Positions 33,324-42,500 of a stretch of 42,643 bases of DNA are shown here, in pieces. Every line of letters starts with the position of its first letter. Position 1 is the first letter of the stretch. The position numbers and the translations under genes are program-made. The notes beneath the pieces are model-generated. The model was not told the origin of the DNA and ran no database searches. It saw only the letters and a program-made list of their open reading frames with translations. The DNA comes from Anaerolinea sp. (GTDB taxonomy: Bacteria > Chloroflexota > Anaerolineae > Anaerolineales > Villigracilaceae): positions 1 through 42,643 of the forward strand of contig DYPU01000014.1 of the NCBI GenBank assembly GCA_020719725.1. Reading direction: 5' to 3'.

Positions 33324-36230
33324 TTAGCGTTCTGGGCGTGCTCTGCGGTGCAATAACCCTTTTACAAGAGAGCCAAAGTTGAATTTGGAATTGCTGCCCA
33401 AGCTGGTGCCAGTTTCAAAAACGTACAGGTAGATTGTACCTGGCGGCATACCACCAATCACGCCGCCGGTTGACTCATTGATGGGCAATATCCCGTCGGC
33501 GCATTCTGCCGGGTTGAGCGCCACTTCTGAGATAACAATGTTTTGGGATTCGATGTTGTTGACGCGCGGGTCGGCTGGGGAACCGTCGGGAGCGGTGAGC
33601 GCGTAACGGGTGAGGGCGCGGCACTCGTTGAACGGCAGATTCAGGGTAACGGGAGTTGTCCCATCGCCAAAATCCATCCCGTCATGCTCGCCATCCAGTT
33701 TGCGCGATAGCACGAAAACGGAGAGGGTGTCTTCACTCTGAATGGCGTAGGCAGAAATGAGCGGAATCTCTTCACCTTCGCGGGCGTAGGTCGGCACGCC
33801 CTCGAGGCTGGTTTGCAACATGACATCGCCAGGGGCATAGCGGTTACGCATCTCCAGCGCCAGCCATGCCGGATGCGGTCTGAAACTGCCCGCTTCTGGC
33901 ATGGTGTGCGAACTCCAAGCATCGCCGCCGCCCATTGCAAAATATTCCTGGTGGGCATAGCCGTTGAGACTGGAATACAACCAGGCATCCAGAGCGCTCA
34001 CTCCCATGCCTAATGATTTCCCATACAATTCCGAAATCGCCACTTGCTCATCCGTGCCTTGCCCTGGCACATAATAGCCACTGGGACCGCCTTCATAGGC
34101 AATCGGGCGATAGTTGGCGCGATTTTCGGCTGCCAGTTGGTTGCGCACGGCAGCTATATTCTCAATCAGCGGGAACATCGTCAGGTACGCACCGACCAGG
34201 GTTTCCTGCATTCCATGGTCATCAAAGGTCTGGAATGGCTCCTCGCCGGTTTCCCATTTGGGTCCAACGTAATTGGCATGCCCAAGATAGGCGGTTACTG
34301 TGGGGGCTTGTTGTGCAGCCAACTCGCCGTAAGAATCGCCCCACTCGTTCAGGGAAGCCTCGTAATTGGCGTTCAACGCAAATTTGATTTTGCTGCCGAG
34401 ATGGTACTCGCTCCACCAGGGTTGGGCGGCAACATTTTGGACAAAGTAATGCTCTGCAAACAAACCGTATTCACGCCCACCTGAATGTATCCAGCCAGGG
34501 CGACCAAAACCATCCCAGCCAAAGCCACCTACGCCAGCGTGCCAGGTTTCGTTGCCAAATTCGAGCACAATTTCGCGGAATTCATCGGTCCAAGGCGTAC
34601 CGCTGCCACGCTGCTGAGAACGCAAATAAGCCCAGGGTTTGATTTGTGGAGTGTCAACTGCCGGGTCGTAGGGCACACCGAGATATTCCACCAGTTGCAG
34701 CCATTCAATTTCGGTATATTCTTCCGAAAGCGTGATGTAGGGCACGGCGCGGTTTTGAGGATTGTCACCCGTTGCCAGAGTAAGGTTGAGCGCCTGCGGA
34801 ACGGTAACGGTTTGCCCGTTTGCAGGCTGGATATTGTAGATAAAATCTAACCGGCTATTGGCGTAATTGGAAAGCAAATGCGCCATGTCAGAATGACCAA
34901 CATAGGTGGTGGTATAAAATCGCAGAGCCGGTTTAATGCCGCTGGCAGGCAGCGCATTCATCACAGATTGAAAGGTGGTTTGATTGGGGGTAAACGGGCT
35001 GAATTGGTGCTCCGCATCGTAACGATAGACGATGAAATTGTCGAGCCAGAGACGGCCCGGTCCTTCGATGACCTGAATCCCTACATCGGCGTGACCCTGG
35101 GCGGCGGATGGGTATGCGGGGGCGACAAAGTCGTAGGTGAATTTTTGCCATTGGTCGGTCACCTGCCAGGCGGCGCTTTGTGTCAGGCTTTCATAAGGAC
35201 CGCCGGCATAAAAACGTACACTTGCGTTGGCAAGCCCCTCCTGCCGCAGCCAGACCTCGGCGCGGTAGGTTGCTCCAGGCGTGAGTTGACTGTACCATTG
35301 CCCTTCACCCTCATCGTGGCCATGGAAAAGATACTGCCCGGCACGCCCGCCAGCAGGGGAGAGAATAGTCAGTTGCAGGCAGGTTTCACCCGGTTCACTA
35401 AAGTCGTTGGGCAAACTAGCGGGGTGAGGCACAAGCGCAGCGCTCATTTCTTCGGGCTGGACACTCAAAATGTTCACGTTCTCAACAAACCACTCGTGTA
35501 AGCGCGTGTTAACTTGCGACTTCGGAAGCAGTTTTTTTTCAACGGTGATGATGGCATGGTCGCCGTAAGCCAGTCTAAGTGTTTCATCTGAAAGATAAAC
35601 ACGATTCGCGCCATCTTCAGAACCATCAGCGACCCAACCGCCCGCCGGAACCTGAGTTTCGCCAAGGAATATCACATGATCTGCGCCGCTGACATCTTCC
35701 AGGGCTGTACCACCGCCATAGGAAAGCGGCTGACCGCTGGCATCCACAATCCGGTACAGGCGCACGGTCGCGCCATCGCCAAACCCGGCTGCGTTTTGGT
35801 CAAACATGTGTATGCCGCCCAAACTCTGTTCCCACTCCATCCAACCGGAGCCAGTCTGTTCCACGCGCACCAGGTAACGGGCAATGGCTGGCTCCATGCC
35901 GCTGCCCCAAATCAGATTATTGGTGAGCAGATTAGTGCCGCCGGAGAGAAAGTTCAGGTTTACCCCTATCGGTTCGATATCATTTGCAACGATAGTATTA
36001 CTGATGCTGATTTTGACGGGCGGCAGGCTGGCGGAGTTGGAGATAATTTCTAGGGTGGGGAGACTTTGAAGGGTTGGGCTGAAGATAATTTCTGTCGTGG
36101 GAAGGCTTTGCAGGGTCGGATCGGCAGTCAATTGTTCTATCGGCCCACAAGACGCAAGAAAACAGGCTGCTAAAAGTACATAAATTACAATGGTCGAAGC
36201 TATAGTGGAAAAGCGACCGGGTCTCATCAT
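33324..36230 (-). CDS. Lipoprotein with carbohydrate-binding-like and glycosidase-like domains
   Basis: A lipoprotein signal peptide with lipobox LASC (Cys28) opens this 968-residue protein. A doubled PTLQSLPT segment (39-59) follows. About 75-260 is a beta-rich region, and about 265-403 is a CBM4/9-like domain (YRAEVWLRQ, then GRLWLDNFIVY). A TIM-barrel-like region covers about 415-800, with EFGNETWH at 557-564 (Glu561, candidate acid/base) and YEGGPSG with Glu713 (candidate nucleophile), as in clan GH-A glycosidases. A C-terminal beta region completes it. It should act at the outer face of the membrane on a glycan or glycolipid; the GH family is not assignable by eye. The ATG overlaps the transporter stop (ATGA), so it is the last gene of the polyketide/exporter operon. 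Confidence 0.75.
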   Translation of the reverse strand: MMRPGRFSTIASTIVIYVLLAACFLASCGPIEQLTADPTLQSLPTTEIIFSPTLQSLPTLEIISNSASLPPVKISISNTIVANDIEPIGVNLNFLSGGTNLLTNNLIWGSGMEPAIARYLVRVEQTGSGWMEWEQSLGGIHMFDQNAAGFGDGATVRLYRIVDASGQPLSYGGGTALEDVSGADHVIFLGETQVPAGGWVADGSEDGANRVYLSDETLRLAYGDHAIITVEKKLLPKSQVNTRLHEWFVENVNILSVQPEEMSAALVPHPASLPNDFSEPGETCLQLTILSPAGGRAGQYLFHGHDEGEGQWYSQLTPGATYRAEVWLRQEGLANASVRFYAGGPYESLTQSAAWQVTDQWQKFTYDFVAPAYPSAAQGHADVGIQVIEGPGRLWLDNFIVYRYDAEHQFSPFTPNQTTFQSVMNALPASGIKPALRFYTTTYVGHSDMAHLLSNYANSRLDFIYNIQPANGQTVTVPQALNLTLATGDNPQNRAVPYITLSEEYTEIEWLQLVEYLGVPYDPAVDTPQIKPWAYLRSQQRGSGTPWTDEFREIVLEFGNETWHAGVGGFGWDGFGRPGWIHSGGREYGLFAEHYFVQNVAAQPWWSEYHLGSKIKFALNANYEASLNEWGDSYGELAAQQAPTVTAYLGHANYVGPKWETGEEPFQTFDDHGMQETLVGAYLTMFPLIENIAAVRNQLAAENRANYRPIAYEGGPSGYYVPGQGTDEQVAISELYGKSLGMGVSALDAWLYSSLNGYAHQEYFAMGGGDAWSSHTMPEAGSFRPHPAWLALEMRNRYAPGDVMLQTSLEGVPTYAREGEEIPLISAYAIQSEDTLSVFVLSRKLDGEHDGMDFGDGTTPVTLNLPFNECRALTRYALTAPDGSPADPRVNNIESQNIVISEVALNPAECADGILPINESTGGVIGGMPPGTIYLYVFETGTSLGSNSKFNFGSLVKGLLHRRARPER

Positions 36231-39200
36231 TGCGAATCCTTCCGCTTTTGGAAAAAGACGATCAAAAGCAACATGCCAAGGTTGAGACCAATCAGGACCG
36301 CCCAGCGCGCGCCGAGAGTACCTTCCAGGCTGGGGCGAAAATCGTCAATAATGAGCTTGAGCATGACTTCAGCGCCTGAAATCGCCTTTTGGCGGTCTCT
36401 TTCCCAGGTGCTTTTTTCCTCGCCATAGGTTTCCATCTCATCGGCATAGCCCGAAAATTGAGATTTGGAATCTTCCGCCAGGGTTTCGCCTTGCTCTTTC
36501 TGCTGGTCGAGGTAGGTCTCGAACTGATCCTGGGCCAGGTCGGAATAATCCTTTTCCTGTTGGCTGCGCTGGTCGTAATAGGTGCTCATTTGTTCCTGGC
36601 TGGCGGCCATATAACTGGGCAAGTCAGGATAAGGCCCGACACCCAACGGGGGAATCGGCGTGAAAGTGGCGACCGGGGTGAAGGTGGGCAAAGGCGTCAG
36701 GGTTGGGTAAGGCGTCAGGGTCGGCAAACTGGTCGGTTCGACCGGTTTTTGGGGGACATCCTGGGCCAGGGCCGCTTTTGTTTCATCGTCATAGTAACTT
36801 TTCGAGTACAGCCCGGGAATCCCGGTGCAGCGCTCAAAGAGGTGGCTGCCCATGCAAGTACATTCATCCTTTTCTTCATCGGTCAGCAGATTCCGCTCGT
36901 CTTCCGGGAGCATCCAGCAGGCATCCGCCGCCAGGGCCTCGCCCATTTTGGTGGCTCGCACAAAACCTTCAAAAGTCCAGCGGGCGGGGATGATGATCGA
37001 GATCACTTCGCCGCCGGGAATCTGTTTAAGCGGCAGCAAAACCCCGGTAAACATAAACTGTGGCACCAGCACCGCGATGACGACGATCAGCGCGGCGTTC
37101 TGGTTGGGCACACCGGCCGAAACCATCAAGCCGGTCATATACCCGGCCAGAATCCCGAGGATCATCGTGACCAGCAGGCCGATATAGCCACTGACACCCG
37201 GGACGATCGGCTTGGTTAACAGGATAATGAAAAACAGCATGACGCTGCCCTGATAGATGGCGAGCACCACGCCCACCCAGAGCTTGGAAAGAATATACGG
37301 GAAGATTTGCAGGTTGACCGCCCGCTCCCGTTTATAGATATCCGCTTCTTTGACAATTTCGCGCACGCTGCTGAGCGACCCGACCAGGATGGCGATAATG
37401 GCCGACATGAACCAGACGACCAGGATTTTGGCCGCCTTGCCGGTGACCGGGTCAAATAAATCGTCGCCCCAAATGAAATTCATCAAACCCAGCAGGGGCG
37501 CCAGGGCCAGCATCAGCCCGAGCGTGACCTTATCCTGGAAGATGATTTTGAGATTGCGCGCCGACAAAATCTGGAACTGGCGCAAGGCCGAAACCTGGCG
37601 CTTCTTGGTGGGTTTCGGAGCCGAAGACGGCTGTTCGGCAGGCGGCTTGGCGGGCGCTTCTTTTTTGGCGCGGTAATCCAGGAAGCGCTGCGACCAATCG
37701 GCCGGGCTGCCCCGCTCAAGATCGTTCAGAATCCGATAGACATCATCGAATTCGATTTTCTTTTCCAGGCGCTCCCGGTCCAAACGGAATTGGTCAAAAT
37801 ATTCCAGCGCATCTTCCGGCGGGCCATAGAAAGCCAGGTAACCGCCCCGCGCCATGATAATGACTTTATCGCACAAGATGACGTTCTTGGTGGCATGCGT
37901 GACGATAAAAATCGTCCGGCCCTGGTCCGCCAGGCGGCGCAGAAGTTTCATCATGTCGTATTCGGTGCCCGGATCGAGCCCGCTGGTGGGTTCATCCAGG
38001 AAAAACAGGCGCGGTTTGGTGAGCAGTTCGACCCCGATCGAGACCCGTTTGAGCTGTCCGCCCGAGAGACGGGAGATCGGCAAAGCCCGCCGCTCACTCA
38101 GCCCCAATTCGCCCAGGGTTTCATCGACGGCGGCCTGGCGTTCAGCGGGAGACGTATCCGGCGGCATGCGGAGCTGCGCCGCATAATCCAGCGCTTGTTC
38201 CGGGGTCAATTCCAGGTGGACAATGTCTTTTTGGGGCACATAGCCAATATCATTCCGGAACATATCGTAATTCCGATAGAAATCGACCCCGTTGACCAGC
38301 ACCTGGCCGGAAGTTGCCCGGCGGAAGCCGTTGAGCGCATCCAACAAGGTGGTTTTCCCCGCGCCGCTGGTGCCGACGATGGCGACAAATTCGTCCGCGC
38401 CAATCGACAGGCTGATCTCTTGGAGCAGGTTGGTTTTGGGATTCACCTGCTTGTTCAATTTAACCGCTTCGATGGTGACCCCAGCCTCGGCGGTGCCCCT
38501 CAGCTCGACCCCGGTAAACAGGAATTCGTACGGGCCGATTTTGATTTTGTCATTCGGCTTGATTAATGTCGGTTCGTCGAGCGCCTGCCCATTGATGTAA
38601 ACCCCATTGGCCGAATGCAAATCCGTGACCCGAAAACGAGTGCCCATCCGTTCGATGACCGCATGGTAACGGCTGACGGTCGGATGCTCCAAGACGACCC
38701 CATTTTCGGGATCGCGCCCAATCACGATCCGGTCATCCTGGTCGCCAAATTTCAGGGGAAAGTTGTGCCATTCCACGCCAATTTCGGCCCCGGCCATGAA
38801 GAGCGTGCCCATGGGCGCGGGTTTGCTCGGTTCCGGGGCGGCTGGCTGAGCCAGGTCGAGACCCGGTGCGGCTTTCTCGGCCGGGAGGGTTGCGCCAGTT
38901 CCTTGCAGCTCAAAGAGAAAGTCTTCGATCAAAAAACTTTCGCCGACCAGGATGGGAATCTTTTGATTAGGCGCAATCCGCTCGCCATTTTTGCTAACCC
39001 CATTCCGGGAGCCCGGATCGAGCAGATAGACGCGGTCCTGGTCGAGGCTGAGGATGGCATGCTGCCGCGAAACGGTCTGCGAATTCAAGGGCAGATTGGC
39101 ATCTTCCCCACGCCCAATCACCAGCCGGGGCACATCCAGCCGGGTTTCCTGCCAGGGGCCTTCGGTCTGACGCCAGGCCAGTTTATATTTGGGCGGATTT

Positions 39201-39514
39201 TCGGTTTCCAACTGAACCTGGAGACGATAACTTCCCAGGCTGATGACCTGTCCACTCTCGAGGGTCACGCGCTCACGGGGAAGTAGAGGGGTTCCGTTAA
39301 CCTGAGTCCCGTTGGCAGAACCCAAATCCACGAGCGTAACCACACCCTGGCGAAGTTCCAACTGGGCATGCCGCCGGGAAATCAACGCATCCTTGAGCAG
39401 GATGTTACAATCTTCGACCCTGCCGAGGGTGTATTCCCCATCAGTCAGAACCATCACCTGCTCCGGCTTTTGCAGGTTGGAGATTTTTATTTGATAATTC
39501 CAGTTCTTTTCCAC
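36227..39514 (-). CDS. ABCG-type exporter with three FHA domains
   Basis: This 1095-residue protein has three FHA domains (about 25-103, 128-205 and 262-335), each with the G-R, S-R-x-H and N-G residues. The ATPase follows, with Walker A GTSGAGKT (381-388), LSGGQ (483-487) and FFLDEPTSG (504-512). The ABC-2 membrane domain has about six helices (about 650-1088). Between the last two lies an insertion of roughly 200 residues: Cys-rich CTCMGSHLFERC, then a Pro/Thr stalk with PTLTP repeats, then a Glu/Gln-rich coiled coil. FHA domains bind phosphothreonine. FHA-FHA-ABC is the layout of mycobacterial Rv1747, a lipid exporter controlled by PknF. I chose GTG at 39514, because GGAGG is 8 nt before it and a longer frame would overlap the polyketide synthase gene. 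Confidence 0.88.
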   Translation of the reverse strand: MEKNWNYQIKISNLQKPEQVMVLTDGEYTLGRVEDCNILLKDALISRRHAQLELRQGVVTLVDLGSANGTQVNGTPLLPRERVTLESGQVISLGSYRLQVQLETENPPKYKLAWRQTEGPWQETRLDVPRLVIGRGEDANLPLNSQTVSRQHAILSLDQDRVYLLDPGSRNGVSKNGERIAPNQKIPILVGESFLIEDFLFELQGTGATLPAEKAAPGLDLAQPAAPEPSKPAPMGTLFMAGAEIGVEWHNFPLKFGDQDDRIVIGRDPENGVVLEHPTVSRYHAVIERMGTRFRVTDLHSANGVYINGQALDEPTLIKPNDKIKIGPYEFLFTGVELRGTAEAGVTIEAVKLNKQVNPKTNLLQEISLSIGADEFVAIVGTSGAGKTTLLDALNGFRRATSGQVLVNGVDFYRNYDMFRNDIGYVPQKDIVHLELTPEQALDYAAQLRMPPDTSPAERQAAVDETLGELGLSERRALPISRLSGGQLKRVSIGVELLTKPRLFFLDEPTSGLDPGTEYDMMKLLRRLADQGRTIFIVTHATKNVILCDKVIIMARGGYLAFYGPPEDALEYFDQFRLDRERLEKKIEFDDVYRILNDLERGSPADWSQRFLDYRAKKEAPAKPPAEQPSSAPKPTKKRQVSALRQFQILSARNLKIIFQDKVTLGLMLALAPLLGLMNFIWGDDLFDPVTGKAAKILVVWFMSAIIAILVGSLSSVREIVKEADIYKRERAVNLQIFPYILSKLWVGVVLAIYQGSVMLFFIILLTKPIVPGVSGYIGLLVTMILGILAGYMTGLMVSAGVPNQNAALIVVIAVLVPQFMFTGVLLPLKQIPGGEVISIIIPARWTFEGFVRATKMGEALAADACWMLPEDERNLLTDEEKDECTCMGSHLFERCTGIPGLYSKSYYDDETKAALAQDVPQKPVEPTSLPTLTPYPTLTPLPTFTPVATFTPIPPLGVGPYPDLPSYMAASQEQMSTYYDQRSQQEKDYSDLAQDQFETYLDQQKEQGETLAEDSKSQFSGYADEMETYGEEKSTWERDRQKAISGAEVMLKLIIDDFRPSLEGTLGARWAVLIGLNLGMLLLIVFFQKRKDSQ

Positions 39515-39552
39515 GAAGTTTTCCTCCAATGACAGTTCAGATCTAAAAAATA

Positions 39553-42500
39553 TCAGGTCAACTGACTGGACGGGGTATCTCCTGAGAGGCCCTCCAGAAA
39601 ACCCGAAGCCAGCATGTAATTGACGTAGGTTTTGATCAGGTTGGCATCGACTGGCGGACAGGCAATGCCACTGCCAGCCAGGGCTTGCAGGGTATTCCGA
39701 CAATCCACCTGCTGCTCGACCTGCTCCGGCCGGTCGCTGGAAAAGAAGGGCAACATCGGCAACAGTTCGTTTTTCAGACCCTGTTGGAACTGGTCAATCA
39801 GGGCTGACCGCCAGGTTCGATACGGAACCTCTTGCAGCACGGAGCCGACGGAACCCGCCCAGTTGACCACCTGGTTTAATTGCGTCGCTTGCGGATTGGT
39901 CAGGTGATAGACCTGGCCCAGGGTCTCCGGTTGCTGCGCGAGTTGGACAATCGCCCGGCTGACATAATCCACGGGAACAATGTTGAACTCCCGGTTGCGG
40001 TCCGGGTACTGCCCCAGTTGGAAGCTGCCCTTGACCAGGCGGCTGGTCAAATCCTGGTGATTGGTGACGCCCGTCTGGCTGTGACCGCCGATCAACCCGG
40101 GGCGATAAATGGAGCCCGGCAGCCCGCGGGCCTGCGCCTCGCGGATCAGCTGCTCAGCCACCCATTTGGTTTGCATGTAACCGCCGCGCAGGTTTTGCGG
40201 TTCGGGCCAATCGCTTTCGTAAATCACATCATGACGACTCTGGCCAGCCGCATAAAAGACGGCAATGGTAGAAACGTAATGCACCGGCTTGATTTTCGTC
40301 TGGTAAGCCAGGCGCAAAATCTCCTGCACGCCCAGAACATTGACCGTTTTCAGCGCGGCATAGGGCTGCAACAGGTTCAGAACCGCCCCATTCTGGTAAA
40401 TCACGTCAATCTCGGCAGCAAGCTGCTCGAATTGCTGGTCCGACAGGCCCAGGCGAGGCTGGGACAGGTCACCCGGAACCGGTTTGATCCGCGTCTGCAA
40501 GCGGTCATCCCATAAACCGTAATAGGATAAATTCTCCCGCAGGCGTTTCCCGGCTACTTCCACCGTTGCGGCCCGCACCAGGCAGTAGACCTCGGCCGAG
40601 GTGTGTTGCAGCAGGTCCGAGAGCAGGAAAGCCCCCAGGAAACCGGTCGCCCCGGTCAGCAAGACCGCCCGAGCCGGGGTAGCCGGAGGCAGGGCATTTT
40701 CCTGCGGATAAATCGCGGGGTCAAGTTGGGCTTCGGCGGATAGGTCGACCTGGGTCTCAGCCTGATCCAGGATCCCGGCCCAGGGGGAGGCCTGAGCGGC
40801 AACCGGCTGGTCCGGCTGGAGCTCGGCGGCAGTGACGATTTTCTCCAAAATAACCGCCGCGACCGCCTGCAGGGTGGAACTACTCAACACGTCGCTGACT
40901 GCAAGGGATAGGTTGAGCTGCTTGTCGATGGAGGCGATGAGTTCGATGGACATGAGCGAATCCAGCCCGAGGCTGGAAAGGGAGATGGTCGGGTCAATTT
41001 TGGCTTCGTCCGTGCCCAGAACATCCGCCACGCTTCGGATGAGGAACTTCTCCACCAGCGCCAATCTTTCTGACGGGGCAGCGGCCATAATCTTGGCGGT
41101 CAGTTCGGCATCCACCTGGCTGGATTGATCCTGCCGGGCAAGCTCATTAAAGACACTGGTCTGGATGCCAGCCAGATAACCGCTCAATTGATGCCAATCG
41201 ACCGAGGCCACGCCCACCTGCTTCCCATCCAGCGCCAAGAGCGACTCCAGGATTTGCAAGGCAGCATTGGTCGAGAGCGGTTTGATGCCGACCGCTTCCA
41301 GATAACCGGCCATTTCGCGGTGACGCTCCATAAAACCGGCCCCGGATAAAATCCCCCAGTTGAGGGTGAGCGCGGGTAAACCTCGCGCCCGGCGGTAATA
41401 TGCCAGGGTATCCAAAAAAGCATTGCCAGCGCTGTAATTGGCTTGTTTGGTGGTTCCAAGCATACTTGAGATCGACGAGAAGCAGATGAAATGCTCCAGG
41501 GGCAGGTTAAGCGTGGCTTGATGCAAATTCCACGCGCCCAGGATTTTGGGGTGAAAAGCGCGCTTGAAACCGGCCTCGTCCAGATCCGCCAGCAATTGAT
41601 CATTCAAGACCATGGCGCTGTGAATCACCCCGGCCAGGGGCGCAGGACCGTTTTGCAGCTCGCGCACCACCCGTTCCACATCTGCCGCAAGGGTGACATC
41701 GCCGCGCAGGTCCAAGACCGTCACGCCCTCGGCGCGGAGCTGCTCAAGCGCCTCCCGGGCAGCCGCATCGGGCGGACCGCTGCGCGTCAGCAATCCCAGA
41801 TGACGAGCGCCCTGGCGTGTAATCCATTTGGCAACTTCCAGGCCAAAGCCGCCCGCCCCACCGGTGATCAGATAGCTGGCATCGGGCCGAAAGAGTTGCC
41901 CGGCCTCAGCGTTACGCCCCACCGGAATCTCAGCCACCTGGAACGAGAGCACGTTTTTGCCAACATGTTTCCCGGCTGCCATGTAGCGGAAAGCTTCCAC
42001 CGCCTCGGTGATCGGGAAGCTGGTGTGGGGCAAGGGGCGATAAACTTTCTGCTCAAATTTCTGTCGCAGGATTTTAAAGATTTCAACAAAAACGGCCGGG
42101 CGGTTTTCCATCAGTTGAGCCAGATCGATGATGAAGACCGAAAGATTGTTCCGTAGCGCTTCCAGGCCAATCTTGCTGTTGCCATAAACATCAATCTTGC
42201 CAATTTCCAGATAGCGGCCAAAGGGAGCCAGTACCGCAAAATTCTTGGGAATGAAATCCCCGGCCAACGAGTTGAGGACGGCATCCACGCCGCGCCCACC
42301 CGTTACACGCAGGATTTCATCGGCAAAATTCAGCGAACGCGAGTCGAAGATCTGCGTCACGCCCTGTTCCCGGAGCAGTACCCGTTTTTCGGGCGTCCCG
42401 GCGGTGGCGAAAATCTCCAACCCAATCTCTTGGGCTATCTGAATCGCGGCTTGCCCCACCCCGCCAGTAGCGGCATGGATGAGAACCCGCTCGCCGGGCT

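Noticed and set aside
38615-39286. 223-codon open frame on the + strand inside the FHA-ABC gene
   Set aside because: It is antisense to well-conserved FHA motifs, has no ribosome site and encodes no recognisable domain. The same holds for the long + strand frames at 37790-38566, 36389-37219, 34878-35501 and 41491-42156.
39515-39703. 63-codon N-terminal extension of the FHA-ABC protein
   Set aside because: It overlaps the end of the polyketide synthase gene and encodes no conserved sequence. A GTG at 39514 has GGAGG 8 nt upstream and begins next to the first FHA domain.
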